In this document: positions 1 through 8,192 of the stretch, piece by piece
Layout: each line of letters starts with the position of its first letter
Numbering within the stretch: the stretch's first letter is position 1
NCBI GenBank assembly: GCA_038040245.1
Contig: JBBPIU010000076.1
Coordinates: 1 to 14,371 of the forward strand
DNA length: 14,371 nucleotides
Direction: 5' to 3'
Origin: RBG-16-66-20 sp038040245
Lineage (GTDB): Bacteria; Pseudomonadota; Gammaproteobacteria; Burkholderiales; SG8-39
Notes under the pieces: model-generated
Databases searched by the model: none
Told to the model about the DNA's origin: nothing
What the model saw: only the letters and a program-made list of their open reading frames with translations
Made by a program: the position numbers and the translations under genes

Positions 1-1024
1 GCAGCATCGGGATCACGCGGCGCGGGAAGTAGACCGAGGTGCCGCGCTCGCGCGCGTCCTCGTCGAGCGCATCGCCGGGCCGCACGTAATGGCTCACGTC
101 GGCGATCGCGACCCTGAGGCGGAATCCTTTGCCTTCACGCACCGCATGCACCGCGTCGTCGAAATCCTTCGCCGTTTCGCCGTCGATGGTGACGAACGGC
201 AGGTCCCGCAAATCGCGCCGGTCCGTCACGCCCTTCCCGACCTTCAAATCCTCGGGCCGGACCTCTTCCGGCATCGCGCGCGCGGCGGCGAGCGATTTCT
301 TCGAGAACTCGTTCGGCAGGTCGAACTTGCGCAGCGCAATTTCGATTTCCATGCCCGGATCGGTGTAGTTGCCGAGCACCTCGGCGACGCGCCCGATGGG
401 CTGCGCATGCTTGGAGGGTTGCGCGATCAGCTCGACGGTGGCCACCTGCCCCGGCTTGGCGCGCCCGGCGTCGGCCGGGGGAATCAGGATATCCAGCGTG
501 ATACGCCTGTCTTCGGGCACGAGGAACAGCACGCCGTGTTCCTTGTGCAGCCGGCCGACGATGCGGCGGTTGGAGCGCTCCAGCACCTCCACGATGGTTC
601 CCACCGGCCGGCCGCGCGGGTCCTGGTCGGAGATACGCACCGAAGCGCGGTCGCCATGCATGACCTGGCGCATCTCGGCGGGCGGCAGGAACACCTGCGC
701 GCTGCCCTCGTCGGGGGCGAGGAAGCCGTGCCCGTCGCGATGGCCCTCGATGCGCCCGGCGATCACGTCGATGCGCTTGGCGGCGAGGAAACTGCCGGCG
801 CGGTTCTTCACCACGCGCCCGGCGCGTTCCAGCTCCGCTAACGCAGCGTTGAACGCCGCGCGCCGCAGTTCTTCACTACGCCCCTGGATGGAGAGGCCCG
901 CCATCAGCTCGGCCAGCGTGAGCGGCGCGCCGGCGCGCTCGATCGCGCCGAGGATTTCCTCGCCGTACGAGTCAGGGACCGACGCCCGCCGCCGGGTGGA
1001 TTTTTCGCGTTTCTTTTTTGACAT
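1..1024 (-). CDS. rnr: Ribonuclease R, N-terminal part (runs off the left edge)
   Basis: RNase R is a processive 3'-to-5' exoribonuclease of the RNB (RNase II) family that degrades structured RNA and acts in RNA quality control. About 341 N-terminal residues are visible. After a basic start (MSKKKREKS) there is a winged-helix-like stretch at about 20-80 (LTLAELMAGL, ALAELERAGRVV). Cold-shock/OB-type segments follow (GHRDGHGFLAPDEG near 90; DILIPPADAG). The start of the RNB catalytic domain is present, with DGETAKDFDDAV carrying the catalytic acidic cluster, then AIADVSHYVRPG and RGTSVYFPRRVIPML. The rest of RNB and the S1 domain lie outside the window. The ATG at 1024-1022 is the only sensible start, because an in-frame TAG lies seven codons upstream. 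No good Shine-Dalgarno is seen. The gene is divergent from the tRNA, and its start codon lies inside the tRNA promoter's -35 box. Confidence 0.95.
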   Translation of the reverse strand, partial: MSKKKREKSTRRRASVPDSYGEEILGAIERAGAPLTLAELMAGLSIQGRSEELRRAAFNAALAELERAGRVVKNRAGSFLAAKRIDVIAGRIEGHRDGHGFLAPDEGSAQVFLPPAEMRQVMHGDRASVRISDQDPRGRPVGTIVEVLERSNRRIVGRLHKEHGVLFLVPEDRRITLDILIPPADAGRAKPGQVATVELIAQPSKHAQPIGRVAEVLGNYTDPGMEIEIALRKFDLPNEFSKKSLAAARAMPEEVRPEDLKVGKGVTDRRDLRDLPFVTIDGETAKDFDDAVHAVREGKGFRLRVAIADVSHYVRPGDALDEDARERGTSVYFPRRVIPML

Positions 1025-1046
1025 GGATTGGCCGGGACTCTAAAAT
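1018..1046 (+). promoter_or_regulatory. Sigma70 promoter of tRNA-Leu (TTGACA, 17 bp, TAAAAT)
   Basis: A consensus -35 hexamer TTGACA (1018-1023) is followed by a 17-bp spacer and a near-consensus -10 TAAAAT (1041-1046). The predicted transcription start is at about 1053, a few bases before the mature tRNA 5' end at 1057. The -35 box includes bases of the divergent rnr start codon (1022-1024). Initiation at this promoter and at rnr could therefore interfere with each other (inference). Confidence 0.75.
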
Positions 1047-1056
1047 CCGCCCCCTT

Positions 1057-1143
1057 GCCGAGGTGGCGGAATTGGTAGACGCACATGGTTCAGGTCCATG
1101 CGGTGGCAACACTGTGGGGGTTCGAGTCCCTTCCTCGGCACCA
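1057..1143 (+). tRNA. tRNA-Leu, anticodon CAG
   Basis: The gene is 87 nt including an encoded CCA. The acceptor stem GCCGAGG (1057-1063) pairs with CCTCGGC (1133-1139). A is the discriminator base and CCA follows at 1141-1143. The D-arm contains AATTGGTAGAC. The anticodon stem CATGG/CCATG encloses the loop TTCAGGT, which gives anticodon CAG (1091-1093), reading CUG codons. A long variable arm (class II, expected for Leu) precedes the T-arm with GGTTCGAGTCC. No rho-independent terminator is evident before yaeQ, 48 bp downstream, so read-through into yaeQ is possible. Confidence 0.97.
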
Positions 1144-1191
1144 GTAGTTTAATCCATCCGGCCGCCACGTATTCCCGTTTCTGGATTTCCC

Positions 1192-1734
1192 GTGGCGCTC
1201 AGCGCGACGATCTATAACTTCTCCATTCAGCTCTCCGACGTCGACCGTGGCGTCTACGAGGCGCTGGCGCTGAAGGTGGCGCGCCACCCCTCGGAGACCG
1301 GGGAGCACCTGGTCACCCGCGTGCTCGCCTACTGCCTGGAGTTCGCCGAAGGCATCGCCTTCTCGCGCGGCATCTCCGACCCGGACGAACCGGCGCTCTC
1401 GGTGCGGGACCTGACCGGCGCGCTCAAGGTCTGGATCGACATCGGCTCGCCCGATGCGGCGCGCCTGCACAAGGCCGGCAAGGCGGCGCCGCGCGTCGCC
1501 GTCTACACCCACAAGGATCCAGCGCTGATTCAGCGCCTGCTTGCCGGCGAACGGATCCACCGGTCGGAGGCGCTGGAACTCTACGCCATCGACCGCGAAC
1601 TCATCGCGGGGCTGGTGCGGCGCCTGGAACGCCGGATGAAGATCGACCTCTCGGTCACCGACCGCCACCTGTTTGTCTCGATTGGCGATATAACGCTGTC
1701 TGGAGCGGTGGATAGGGTTCGGCTCGAGGAATAA
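1192..1734 (+). CDS. yaeQ: YaeQ family protein
   Basis: This 180-residue protein matches the YaeQ family, compact proteins with a PD-(D/E)XK nuclease-like fold whose biochemical role is not settled. Family features are clear: the opening MALSATIYNFSIQLSDVDR, then ARHPSETGEHLVTRVLAYCLE (about 28-50), the acidic SDPDEPAL, LKVWIDIGSPDAARLHKA (about 79-96), and a C-terminal beta-rich tail. The length equals E. coli YaeQ. The start is GTG at 1192, supported by the conserved MAL(S/K)ATIY opening. The Shine-Dalgarno is weak. The gene lies just downstream of the tRNA and 20 bp upstream of the channel-like gene, so the two proteins are probably cotranscribed. Family assignment is firm; function is unknown. 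Confidence 0.92.
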   Translation: MALSATIYNFSIQLSDVDRGVYEALALKVARHPSETGEHLVTRVLAYCLEFAEGIAFSRGISDPDEPALSVRDLTGALKVWIDIGSPDAARLHKAGKAAPRVAVYTHKDPALIQRLLAGERIHRSEALELYAIDRELIAGLVRRLERRMKIDLSVTDRHLFVSIGDITLSGAVDRVRLEE

Positions 1735-1754
1735 GGGGAGCACGGGAGAACGCC

Positions 1755-2117
1755 ATGCTGTACGAACATCGCAATAGCCGTCCCATCACGCGAGCCGCGT
1801 TCGCGGGACGGTTCGCGCGCCACGCCGCAGTCGCGCTCGGCCTGATGATCCTGTCGCTTGGCATCGGCATCGCGGGCTACGAGTACTTCGAAGACCTGCC
1901 CTGGCGCGACGCATTTCTCAACAGCGCGATGCTGCTGGGCGGCATGGGGCCGGTCGACCCGCCCCAGACGCCCGCCGGCAAGATCTTCGCCGGGCTGTAT
2001 GCGCTCTACGCCGGGCTCGTGTTCCTGTTCGTGGCCGGCGTCCTGCTGGTGCCGCTCCTGCACCGCGTCCTCCACCACTTCCACTGGGAAGAAAAAAGAG
2101 AGAAGAACGAGAAATAG
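1755..2117 (+). CDS. Small two-TM protein, degenerate K+-channel-like (Ion_trans_2-like)
   Basis: A 120-residue inner-membrane protein. TM1 spans about 24-42 (VALGLMILSLGIGIAGY). A re-entrant pore-helix-like segment lies at about 50-60 (WRDAFLNSAML), and TM2 at about 76-103 (GKIFAGLYALYAGLVFLFVA). A charged tail (HWEEKREKNEK) follows. The layout D-A-x6-LL-GGMGPVDP-xx-TPAGK-x3-LYAL mirrors two-TM K+ channels (DALYFS...TVGYGD..P.T..GK...), but the TVGYGD filter is replaced by LLGGMGP. It is therefore unlikely to conduct K+ selectively. Similar proteins are often labelled 'two pore domain potassium channel family' or hypothetical. The ATG has a good GGGAG six bases upstream (1744-1748). The stop is only 4 bp from the converging purA stop. 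Confidence 0.72.
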   Translation: MLYEHRNSRPITRAAFAGRFARHAAVALGLMILSLGIGIAGYEYFEDLPWRDAFLNSAMLLGGMGPVDPPQTPAGKIFAGLYALYAGLVFLFVAGVLLVPLLHRVLHHFHWEEKREKNEK

Positions 2118-2121
2118 TCTC

Positions 2122-3425
<1,304 letters not shown>

Positions 3426-3429
<4 letters not shown>

Positions 3430-4403
3430 TTCCTCTTCTGTCCTTTGCGTTTCACGTTCGATGCGCCTGCAAGGCTTCTGAGCTCGATCGAGAATCCGCT
3501 CGCCGCCCGCGGCCGGCCGAAGGCCTTGCCGACCTCGTCATAGCGCCCGCCCCTCGCCACTGCGCCGGCGACGCCGTCGCAGTAGGCGTCGAACACCACG
3601 CCGGAGTGGTAGTGATAGCCGCGCAGCTCGGCCAGGTCGAAGCTCACCGGGATCGGACACGCATCGGCGAGCGCCCGAAGGGTATTGAGGGCTTTTTTCA
3701 GTTCAGGAAGTTGCGGCAGTTTTTCCCCTGCAACTTCCAGAACATCCGCTCCGCCGTAGAGCTCCGGCAGCAACAGCAGCGCGGCGCGCGTCTTCGCCTC
3801 CAGCTTTTTCGTCAATCCCTTGAGCGAAGGCACGTCCTTCTTTTGCAGCGCCTCGAATAGATCACCCTCCAGCTGCGCACCGATCCCGGCCGAGCGCACC
3901 AGCGAGCGGAACACGGCGACGTGTCCCACGTCCATGCGCGCGCCCTTGACGCTCGCGGCCGCGAGCGCCTGGCACAGCAGGCTCTGGATCTCCAGGTCGC
4001 TCTCGATTCCGGCGTGGCCGTAGATCTCGGCGCCGATCTGGATCGGCTCGCGCGTCGCACCGGGGCCCGCCGGCCGCGCGTGCAGCACGCTGCCGCAGTA
4101 GCACAGGCGCGTCACGCCCTTGCGGTTAAGCAGGTGCGCGTCGATGCGCGCCACCTGCGGCGTGATGTCGGCGCGCACCCCCATCATCCGGCCCGAGAGC
4201 TGGTCCACCAGCTTGAAGGTGCGCAGGTCCAGGTCGTGCCCGGTGCCGGTCAGCAGCGAGTCCGTGAACTCGACGAGTGGCGGCATGACCAATTCATATT
4301 TTTTTTCAAAAAATAAATCCAAAATGCGGCGACGCAAAGCCTCAATGCGCATCGCCTCCCCGGGCAGGATGTCCTCGATGTGCTCGGGCAGCAGCCAGCG
4401 CAT
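3426..4403 (-). CDS. hisZ: ATP phosphoribosyltransferase regulatory subunit HisZ (short form)
   Basis: HisZ is a histidyl-tRNA-synthetase-like protein that partners short-form HisG to make the first enzyme of histidine synthesis. It does not charge tRNA. The 325 residues keep the HisRS-like core: LLPEHIEDILPGEAMRIE, TGTGHDLDLRTFKLVDQLSG, RADITPQVARIDAH, LCYCGSVLHARP, QIGAEIYGHAGIESDLEI, RGYHYHSGVVFDAY, and GGRYDEVGKAFGRPRAASGFSIEL. It then stops with a lysine-rich tail (KRKGQKRK). Betaproteobacterial HisZ usually continues for roughly 60 more residues, so the C-terminal segment is missing, although short HisZ forms exist elsewhere. GAGG seven bases before the ATG supports the start. It sits 9 bp after the DUF2065 gene. 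hisG is not in the window. An A8 tract occurs at about codons 33-35 (minus strand, 4299-4306). Confidence 0.93.
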
Positions 4404-4412
4404 GGCGGGGCC

Positions 4413-4601
4413 TCAGATACTCGAGAGGAGAAGCAGCAGCAGCCCGACAATCATCGAAGTCAAGCCGAAGAACCGGATCTGCCCGTCGGAGAGCTGCATC
4501 AGGCGCTGGAAGGTCTCGCGCCAGAGCTTAGGCGCGAGGAACGGAAGCAATCCCTCGATCACCAGCATCAGGGCGAGCGCCATGAGGAGCGTGGTGGCCA
4601 T
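4413..4601 (-). CDS. DUF2065 (YjeT-like) small membrane protein
   Basis: A 62-residue protein with two hydrophobic segments. The first is at about 3-21 (TTLLMALALMLVIEGLLPF). The second is at about 43-61 (RFFGLTSMIVGLLLLLLSS). They are joined by a basic loop (APKLWRETFQRLMQLSDGQI). This matches the DUF2065/YjeT family, which typically sits between hflC and hisZ or purA in proteobacteria. Its function is unknown; proximity suggests a link to the HflKC complex or simply cotranscription. The gene begins 6 bp after the hflC stop, and an AGGA about 11 bases upstream may serve as its ribosome site. Confidence 0.9.
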   Translation of the reverse strand: MATTLLMALALMLVIEGLLPFLAPKLWRETFQRLMQLSDGQIRFFGLTSMIVGLLLLLLSSI

Positions 4602-4607
4602 CGCGCA

Positions 4608-5492
4608 TCATTTCCTGCCGCCGGCTTTCCCGGCGGAATCCCTGAGATAACGGAAAAAGTCGGAATTCGGCTCGATCACCATGACATCCGATTTACCGCG
4701 GAAGCTCGACTTGTAGGCTTCCATCGAGCGGTAGAAGGAATAGAACTCCGGATTCTGCTGGAAGGCCTGCGCGTAGATGGTCGCCGCTTTGGCGTCGCCC
4801 TCGCCCTTGATCTTCTGCGCGTCGCGGTAGGCTTCGGCGAGGATCACCTCGCGCTGCTTCTCGGCGTCCGCCCGGATGCGCTCGGCTTCGGCCGAACCGG
4901 TCGAGCGCAGTTCCGAGGCGGCGCGCTTGCGCTCGGATTCCATGCGGCGGTAGACGTCGGCACTTACTCCCTGGGGAAGGTCGACGCGCTTCAGGCGCAC
5001 GTCCACGATCGAGACGCCGATTTTCTTCGCGTCCTGCTCCACGCGCTCGCGCACCTTGCTCATCACCTCTTCGCGCTCGCCCGAGACCACCTCGTGCACC
5101 GTGCGCTTGCCGAACTCTTCGCGCAGCAGGCCGTTCACAGTCTGGCTGATGCGGCTGGCCGCGCCGCGCTCGTCGCCGACCGCGAGGTAGAACTCGCGCG
5201 CATCCGAGATCCGCCATTTCACGAAAGTGTCCACCAGCACCGGCTTGTTCTCGGAGGTGATGAACGACTGTGGATCCGGATCGTCCATGGTCAGGATGCG
5301 CGTGTCGATGTAGCGCACGTTCTGCAGCAGGGGCAGCTTGAAGTGCAGGCCCGGCTTGGTGACGACGTCCTTCAGCTCGCCGAACTGGAACACCATCGCG
5401 TTCTGGCGCTGGTCCACGGTGAACACCATGGAACTGCCGAGCGCAAACAACGCGATCAGGCCCGCAAGCGCGGGGATCAGATAGCGCATCAT
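4608..5492 (-). CDS. hflC: HflC, SPFH-domain modulator of FtsH
   Basis: HflC forms, with HflK, a large membrane-anchored periplasmic SPFH/band-7 complex that surrounds and regulates the AAA protease FtsH. The 294 residues contain an N-terminal TM anchor at about 4-22 (LIPALAGLIALFALGSSM). The band-7 domain runs from VFTVDQRQNAMVFQFGE through KPGLHFKLPLLQNVRYIDTRIL and KWRISDAREFY. A coiled-coil segment follows (ERKRAASELRS...ADAEKQREVILAEAYRDAQKIKGEGDA), then the conserved end FYSFYRSMEAYKSSF...VIEPNSDFFRYL. The start is ATGATG: the first ATG (5492) overlaps the hflK stop (ATGA). The second (5489) has slightly better spacing (7 nt) from GGGGAG. The open frame extends far upstream, but that part is only an alternative frame of hflK. 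Confidence 0.95.
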   Translation of the reverse strand: MMRYLIPALAGLIALFALGSSMVFTVDQRQNAMVFQFGELKDVVTKPGLHFKLPLLQNVRYIDTRILTMDDPDPQSFITSENKPVLVDTFVKWRISDAREFYLAVGDERGAASRISQTVNGLLREEFGKRTVHEVVSGEREEVMSKVRERVEQDAKKIGVSIVDVRLKRVDLPQGVSADVYRRMESERKRAASELRSTGSAEAERIRADAEKQREVILAEAYRDAQKIKGEGDAKAATIYAQAFQQNPEFYSFYRSMEAYKSSFRGKSDVMVIEPNSDFFRYLRDSAGKAGGRK

Positions 5493-6691
5493 CGCTCTCC
5501 CCTGCCCCGGTCGCGCAGCGCTTCGCGCGAGCGCGGCGCCGTCTCGGGCGCCTGCGGCTGCTCGGGTGCCGGCACCTGGCGCGCCACGCCCGACTGGTCG
5601 ATCATCGGCGCGGCCGCCTGCTGCATCAGCTTGTCCAGCGGCAGGTAGAGCAGATTGCCCCCGCCCTTGTAGTCCAGCATGACTTTCGAGGTCGAAGTGA
5701 AGATCTGCTGCATGGTGTCGATGTAGATCCGCTCCCGGGTCACCGCCGGCGCCTTGGAATATTCCGTGAGCACCTGCTTGAAGCGGGAGGCGTCGCCCTC
5801 CGCGGTGGCGATCACGCGCGAGCGGTAGCCCTCCGACTCGAGCAGCAGGCGCTGCCCGACGCCGCGCGCCTTGGGCACCACGTCGTTGAAATAGGCCTCG
5901 CCCTCGTTCTTCTGGCGCTCGCGATCCTGGCCCGCTTTCTGCACATCGTCGAACGCGCTCTGCACCTGCTCCGGCGGCTGCGCGTTCTGCATGTTGACCT
6001 TGCTGATCTGGATGCCGGTCTTGTAGCGGTCGAGGATGGCCTGCATCAGCGGCGTCGAATCGTCGGCGATCTTCTGGCCCTGGTTGAGGACGGAATCCAT
6101 CTTGCTCTTGCCCACCACCTCGCGCAGCGCGGTTTCCGCGGCCTGCAGCACGCTGTCTTCGGGCCGGCGGTTGTTGAACAGGTAGTCCTTGGCGTCCCTC
6201 ACCAGGTACTGGACCGCGATCTGCACGTCGACGATGTTCTCGTCGTCGGTCAGCATGAGCGATTCCTTGGCGACCTTGGTCTTGATGGTGTTGCGGTAGC
6301 CGACCTCGACGCTGCGCACCTGCGCGAGATTCACAATCTCGTGCGACTGCATCGGCCAGGGCAGGCGCCAGTTGAGGCCCGAGCTGGTCTGCGAGGAATA
6401 TTGGCCGAAGGTCAGCACCACGCCGCGCTGGCCCTCGACCACGATGTAGATGCCGCTCGCCAGCCACACCGCGACGATGATCGCGATGATCACGCCCGCG
6501 CCGCCGCCGAGGTGCGCGCCCGAAGGCATGCGCGACGGCGGCTCGGAGCCGGGCCGCTTGCTGCCGAACAGGTCGTTCAGCTTGCGGTTGAAGGTGCGCC
6601 AGAGCTCATCGAGGTCGGGCGGGCCCTCTTTGCCTCCGCCGGGCCCGCGGTTTCCGCCCCCGCGCCCCCAGTTCGGGTCGTTCAGCGACAT
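5489..6691 (-). CDS. hflK: HflK, SPFH-domain modulator of FtsH
   Basis: HflK is the partner of HflC in the FtsH-regulating membrane complex. The 400 residues start with a Gly/Pro-rich cytoplasmic head (MSLNDPNWGRGGGNRGPGGG) and the conserved DLDELWRTFNRKLNDLFG. A TM segment lies at about 65-86 (VIIAIIVAVWLASGIYIV). The band-7 domain follows (EGQRGVVLTFGQYSSQTSSGLNWRLPWP; MLTDDENIVDVQIAVQYLV). A helical coiled-coil stretch comes next (RYKTGIQISKVNMQNAQPPEQVQSAFDDVQKA..RERQKNEGEAYFNDVVPKARG). The tail is Pro/Gln-rich. The start codon shares one base with the hflX stop (TAATG), so reinitiation coupling is likely. Its own Shine-Dalgarno is weak. Confidence 0.95.
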   Translation of the reverse strand: MSLNDPNWGRGGGNRGPGGGKEGPPDLDELWRTFNRKLNDLFGSKRPGSEPPSRMPSGAHLGGGAGVIIAIIVAVWLASGIYIVVEGQRGVVLTFGQYSSQTSSGLNWRLPWPMQSHEIVNLAQVRSVEVGYRNTIKTKVAKESLMLTDDENIVDVQIAVQYLVRDAKDYLFNNRRPEDSVLQAAETALREVVGKSKMDSVLNQGQKIADDSTPLMQAILDRYKTGIQISKVNMQNAQPPEQVQSAFDDVQKAGQDRERQKNEGEAYFNDVVPKARGVGQRLLLESEGYRSRVIATAEGDASRFKQVLTEYSKAPAVTRERIYIDTMQQIFTSTSKVMLDYKGGGNLLYLPLDKLMQQAAAPMIDQSGVARQVPAPEQPQAPETAPRSREALRDRGRGER

Positions 6692-7887
6692 TAAATGCTC
6701 AGTTCCGGAGAAGGATTTTGAGAATGGCCGGCTTGTTTCCGCGGCTGCGCCGCCTCGGCGATCGCGCCGCGCAATCCGGCGAGTCCGGCACCGGTACGCG
6801 CGCTCACGAGAACGCGCGAAATCCTACCATATTCATCGCGCTCCACCGCAGGCTCCAGCCCGCGGGTGTCCCCTGCGATGTCAATCTTGTTCCAGACCGC
6901 CAGCTGGGGAATCGCCTCCGCGTGAATCTCGGCCAGCACCTTGTTCACGTCTTCGGCTTCCCGCTCCCTGGCGGGCGAAGCGCTGTCCACCACGTGCAGC
7001 AGCAGGTCGGCGCGCACGGTTTCCTCGAGGGTCGCGCGGAACGCGGCCACCAGAGCGTGCGGCAGGTCGCGGATGAAGCCGACCGTGTCGGCGAGCACCA
7101 CCTGGCCCGCGCCCTCGACCCAGAGTTTCCGCGTGGTGGTGTCGAGCGTGGCGAACAGCTTGTCCGCGACGTAGGCCTTGGCGTGCGCGTTTGCGTGCGC
7201 GTTTCCGTGCACCAGCGCGTTGAACAGGGTGCTCTTGCCCGCGTTGGTGTAGCCCACCAGCGCGACCGAGAACACGTCGCGCCGGGAGCGGGCGCGCCGT
7301 TGAATTTCGCGCCGCTGCCCGAGCTGCACCAGCTTTTCCTTCAGCATGCGCATGCGCGCCGAGATCAAGCGCCGGTCGAGTTCGATCTGCTTCTCGCCCG
7401 GGCCGCCGGTCTTGCCCAGGCCGCCGCGCTGGCGCTCGAGGTGCGTCCAGCCGCGCACCAGGCGCGTCGAGAGGTGCTCCAACTGCGCCAGTTCCACCTG
7501 CAGCTTGCCTTCGTTGGTCTTGGCGCGCTGCGCGAAGATGCGCAGGATCAGTTCGCTGCGGTCGAGCACCTTGCGGCCGAGTTCCTTCTCGAGATTGCGC
7601 TGCTGGCCCGGCGACAGCGTGTGGTTGAAAATCACCGTCGCCGCGTTCAGTTCGTCGGCGGCGAGCCCGATTTCCTCCACCTTGCCGCTGCCGGCATAGA
7701 GCCTGGAATCGGGCCGCTGGCGCTTGCCGCGCACCACCACGCTGCGGCGCGCGCCCGCGCTCTGCGCGAGGCGCGTGATTTCCGCGATGCCGTCCTCGTA
7801 GCCGTCGTCGCCGAAATCCAGGCACACGAGCACGGCAGCAGCCGAGTCAGAGGCCCTCCGAGGGGTTAGGGCAGGGGTGTCGAGCAA
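6691..7887 (-). CDS. hflX: GTPase HflX
   Basis: HflX is a ribosome-associated Obg/HflX-family GTPase that splits stalled or stressed 70S ribosomes. The 398 residues show the N-terminal HflX domain: RLYAGSGKVEEIGLAADE, VIFNHTLSPGQQRNLEKELGRKVLDRSELIL, and RTNEGKLQVELAQLEHLSTRLVRGWTHLERQ followed by GGPGEKQIELDRRL, in pieces. The G domain follows with P-loop GYTNAGKST, DTVGFIRDLPH (G3) and NKID (G4). The C-terminal extension of the 426-residue E. coli protein is absent or short, which is not rare in this group. An insertion containing tandem NAHA repeats lies between the P-loop helix and KAYVADKLFATLDTTTR (switch I area). The start is TTG at 7887: the hfq stop codon lies in the same frame just two codons upstream, so no earlier start is possible. 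Only AGG precedes it. Confidence 0.95.
   Translation of the reverse strand: MLDTPALTPRRASDSAAAVLVCLDFGDDGYEDGIAEITRLAQSAGARRSVVVRGKRQRPDSRLYAGSGKVEEIGLAADELNAATVIFNHTLSPGQQRNLEKELGRKVLDRSELILRIFAQRAKTNEGKLQVELAQLEHLSTRLVRGWTHLERQRGGLGKTGGPGEKQIELDRRLISARMRMLKEKLVQLGQRREIQRRARSRRDVFSVALVGYTNAGKSTLFNALVHGNAHANAHAKAYVADKLFATLDTTTRKLWVEGAGQVVLADTVGFIRDLPHALVAAFRATLEETVRADLLLHVVDSASPAREREAEDVNKVLAEIHAEAIPQLAVWNKIDIAGDTRGLEPAVERDEYGRISRVLVSARTGAGLAGLRGAIAEAAQPRKQAGHSQNPSPELSI
7181..7204 (+). repeat. Tandem duplication of a 12-mer inside hflX
   Basis: Two perfect copies of GCGTGCGCGTTT lie head to tail (7181-7192 and 7193-7204), followed by a partial degenerate unit. On the minus strand they encode tandem NAHA units in frame with HflX, between the P-loop helix and the switch I region. 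Confidence 0.85.
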
Positions 7888-7893
7888 ACGAAC

Positions 7894-8133
7894 CTAAGCG
7901 CCCGCGTCCGGCTCAACGCTGAGGTTGATCTGCCGCGAGGGTACGACGGTGGAGATCGCGTGTTTGTAGACCATCTGGGTGACTGAATTCTTCAGTAAGA
8001 CCACGTACTGGTCGAAAGATTCGATCTGGCCCTGCAGTTTGATGCCGTTCACCAGGTAAATCGAAACCGGGACATGCTCCTTGCGGAGCGCGTTCAGGAA
8101 CGGGTCTTGTAGCAGCTGCCCTTTGTTGCTCAT
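7894..8133 (-). CDS. hfq: RNA-binding protein Hfq
   Basis: Hfq is the hexameric Sm-like RNA chaperone that pairs sRNAs with mRNAs. The 79-residue product has the Sm1 motif (QDPFLNALRKEHVPVSIYLVNG, GQIESFDQYVVLLKN) and the Sm2 motif (QMVYKHAISTVVPSR), including the YKHA proximal-site signature. The C-terminal tail is short (QINLSVEPDAGA), as usual for betaproteobacteria. The frame stays open upstream, but the ATG at 8133-8131 before SNKGQLLQDPFLN is the conserved start and has AGAGG seven bases upstream. Sixty bp separate it from the aroC stop. hflX starts 6 bp after its stop, in the same frame. Confidence 0.97.
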   Translation of the reverse strand: MSNKGQLLQDPFLNALRKEHVPVSIYLVNGIKLQGQIESFDQYVVLLKNSVTQMVYKHAISTVVPSRQINLSVEPDAGA

Positions 8134-8192
8134 CTTGTTACCTCTCGCGGGGAGGTTTGGAACAACACTGTAATTGATTCTTAAGAGATTTC

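Noticed and set aside
89..1043. Plus-strand open frames opposite rnr
   Set aside because: The minus strand reads as continuous RNase R; these frames have no family character and arise from GC-rich antisense.
4608..6467. A 619-codon open frame containing hflC
   Set aside because: The first half is the +1 frame of hflK with Arg/Ala/Gly-rich low-complexity translation; true HflC begins at 5492 or 5489.
8134..8192. An hfq promoter in the 60-bp aroC-hfq gap
   Set aside because: TTGGCT with TCAATT at 17 bp is too weak to call, although a promoter here would be expected.
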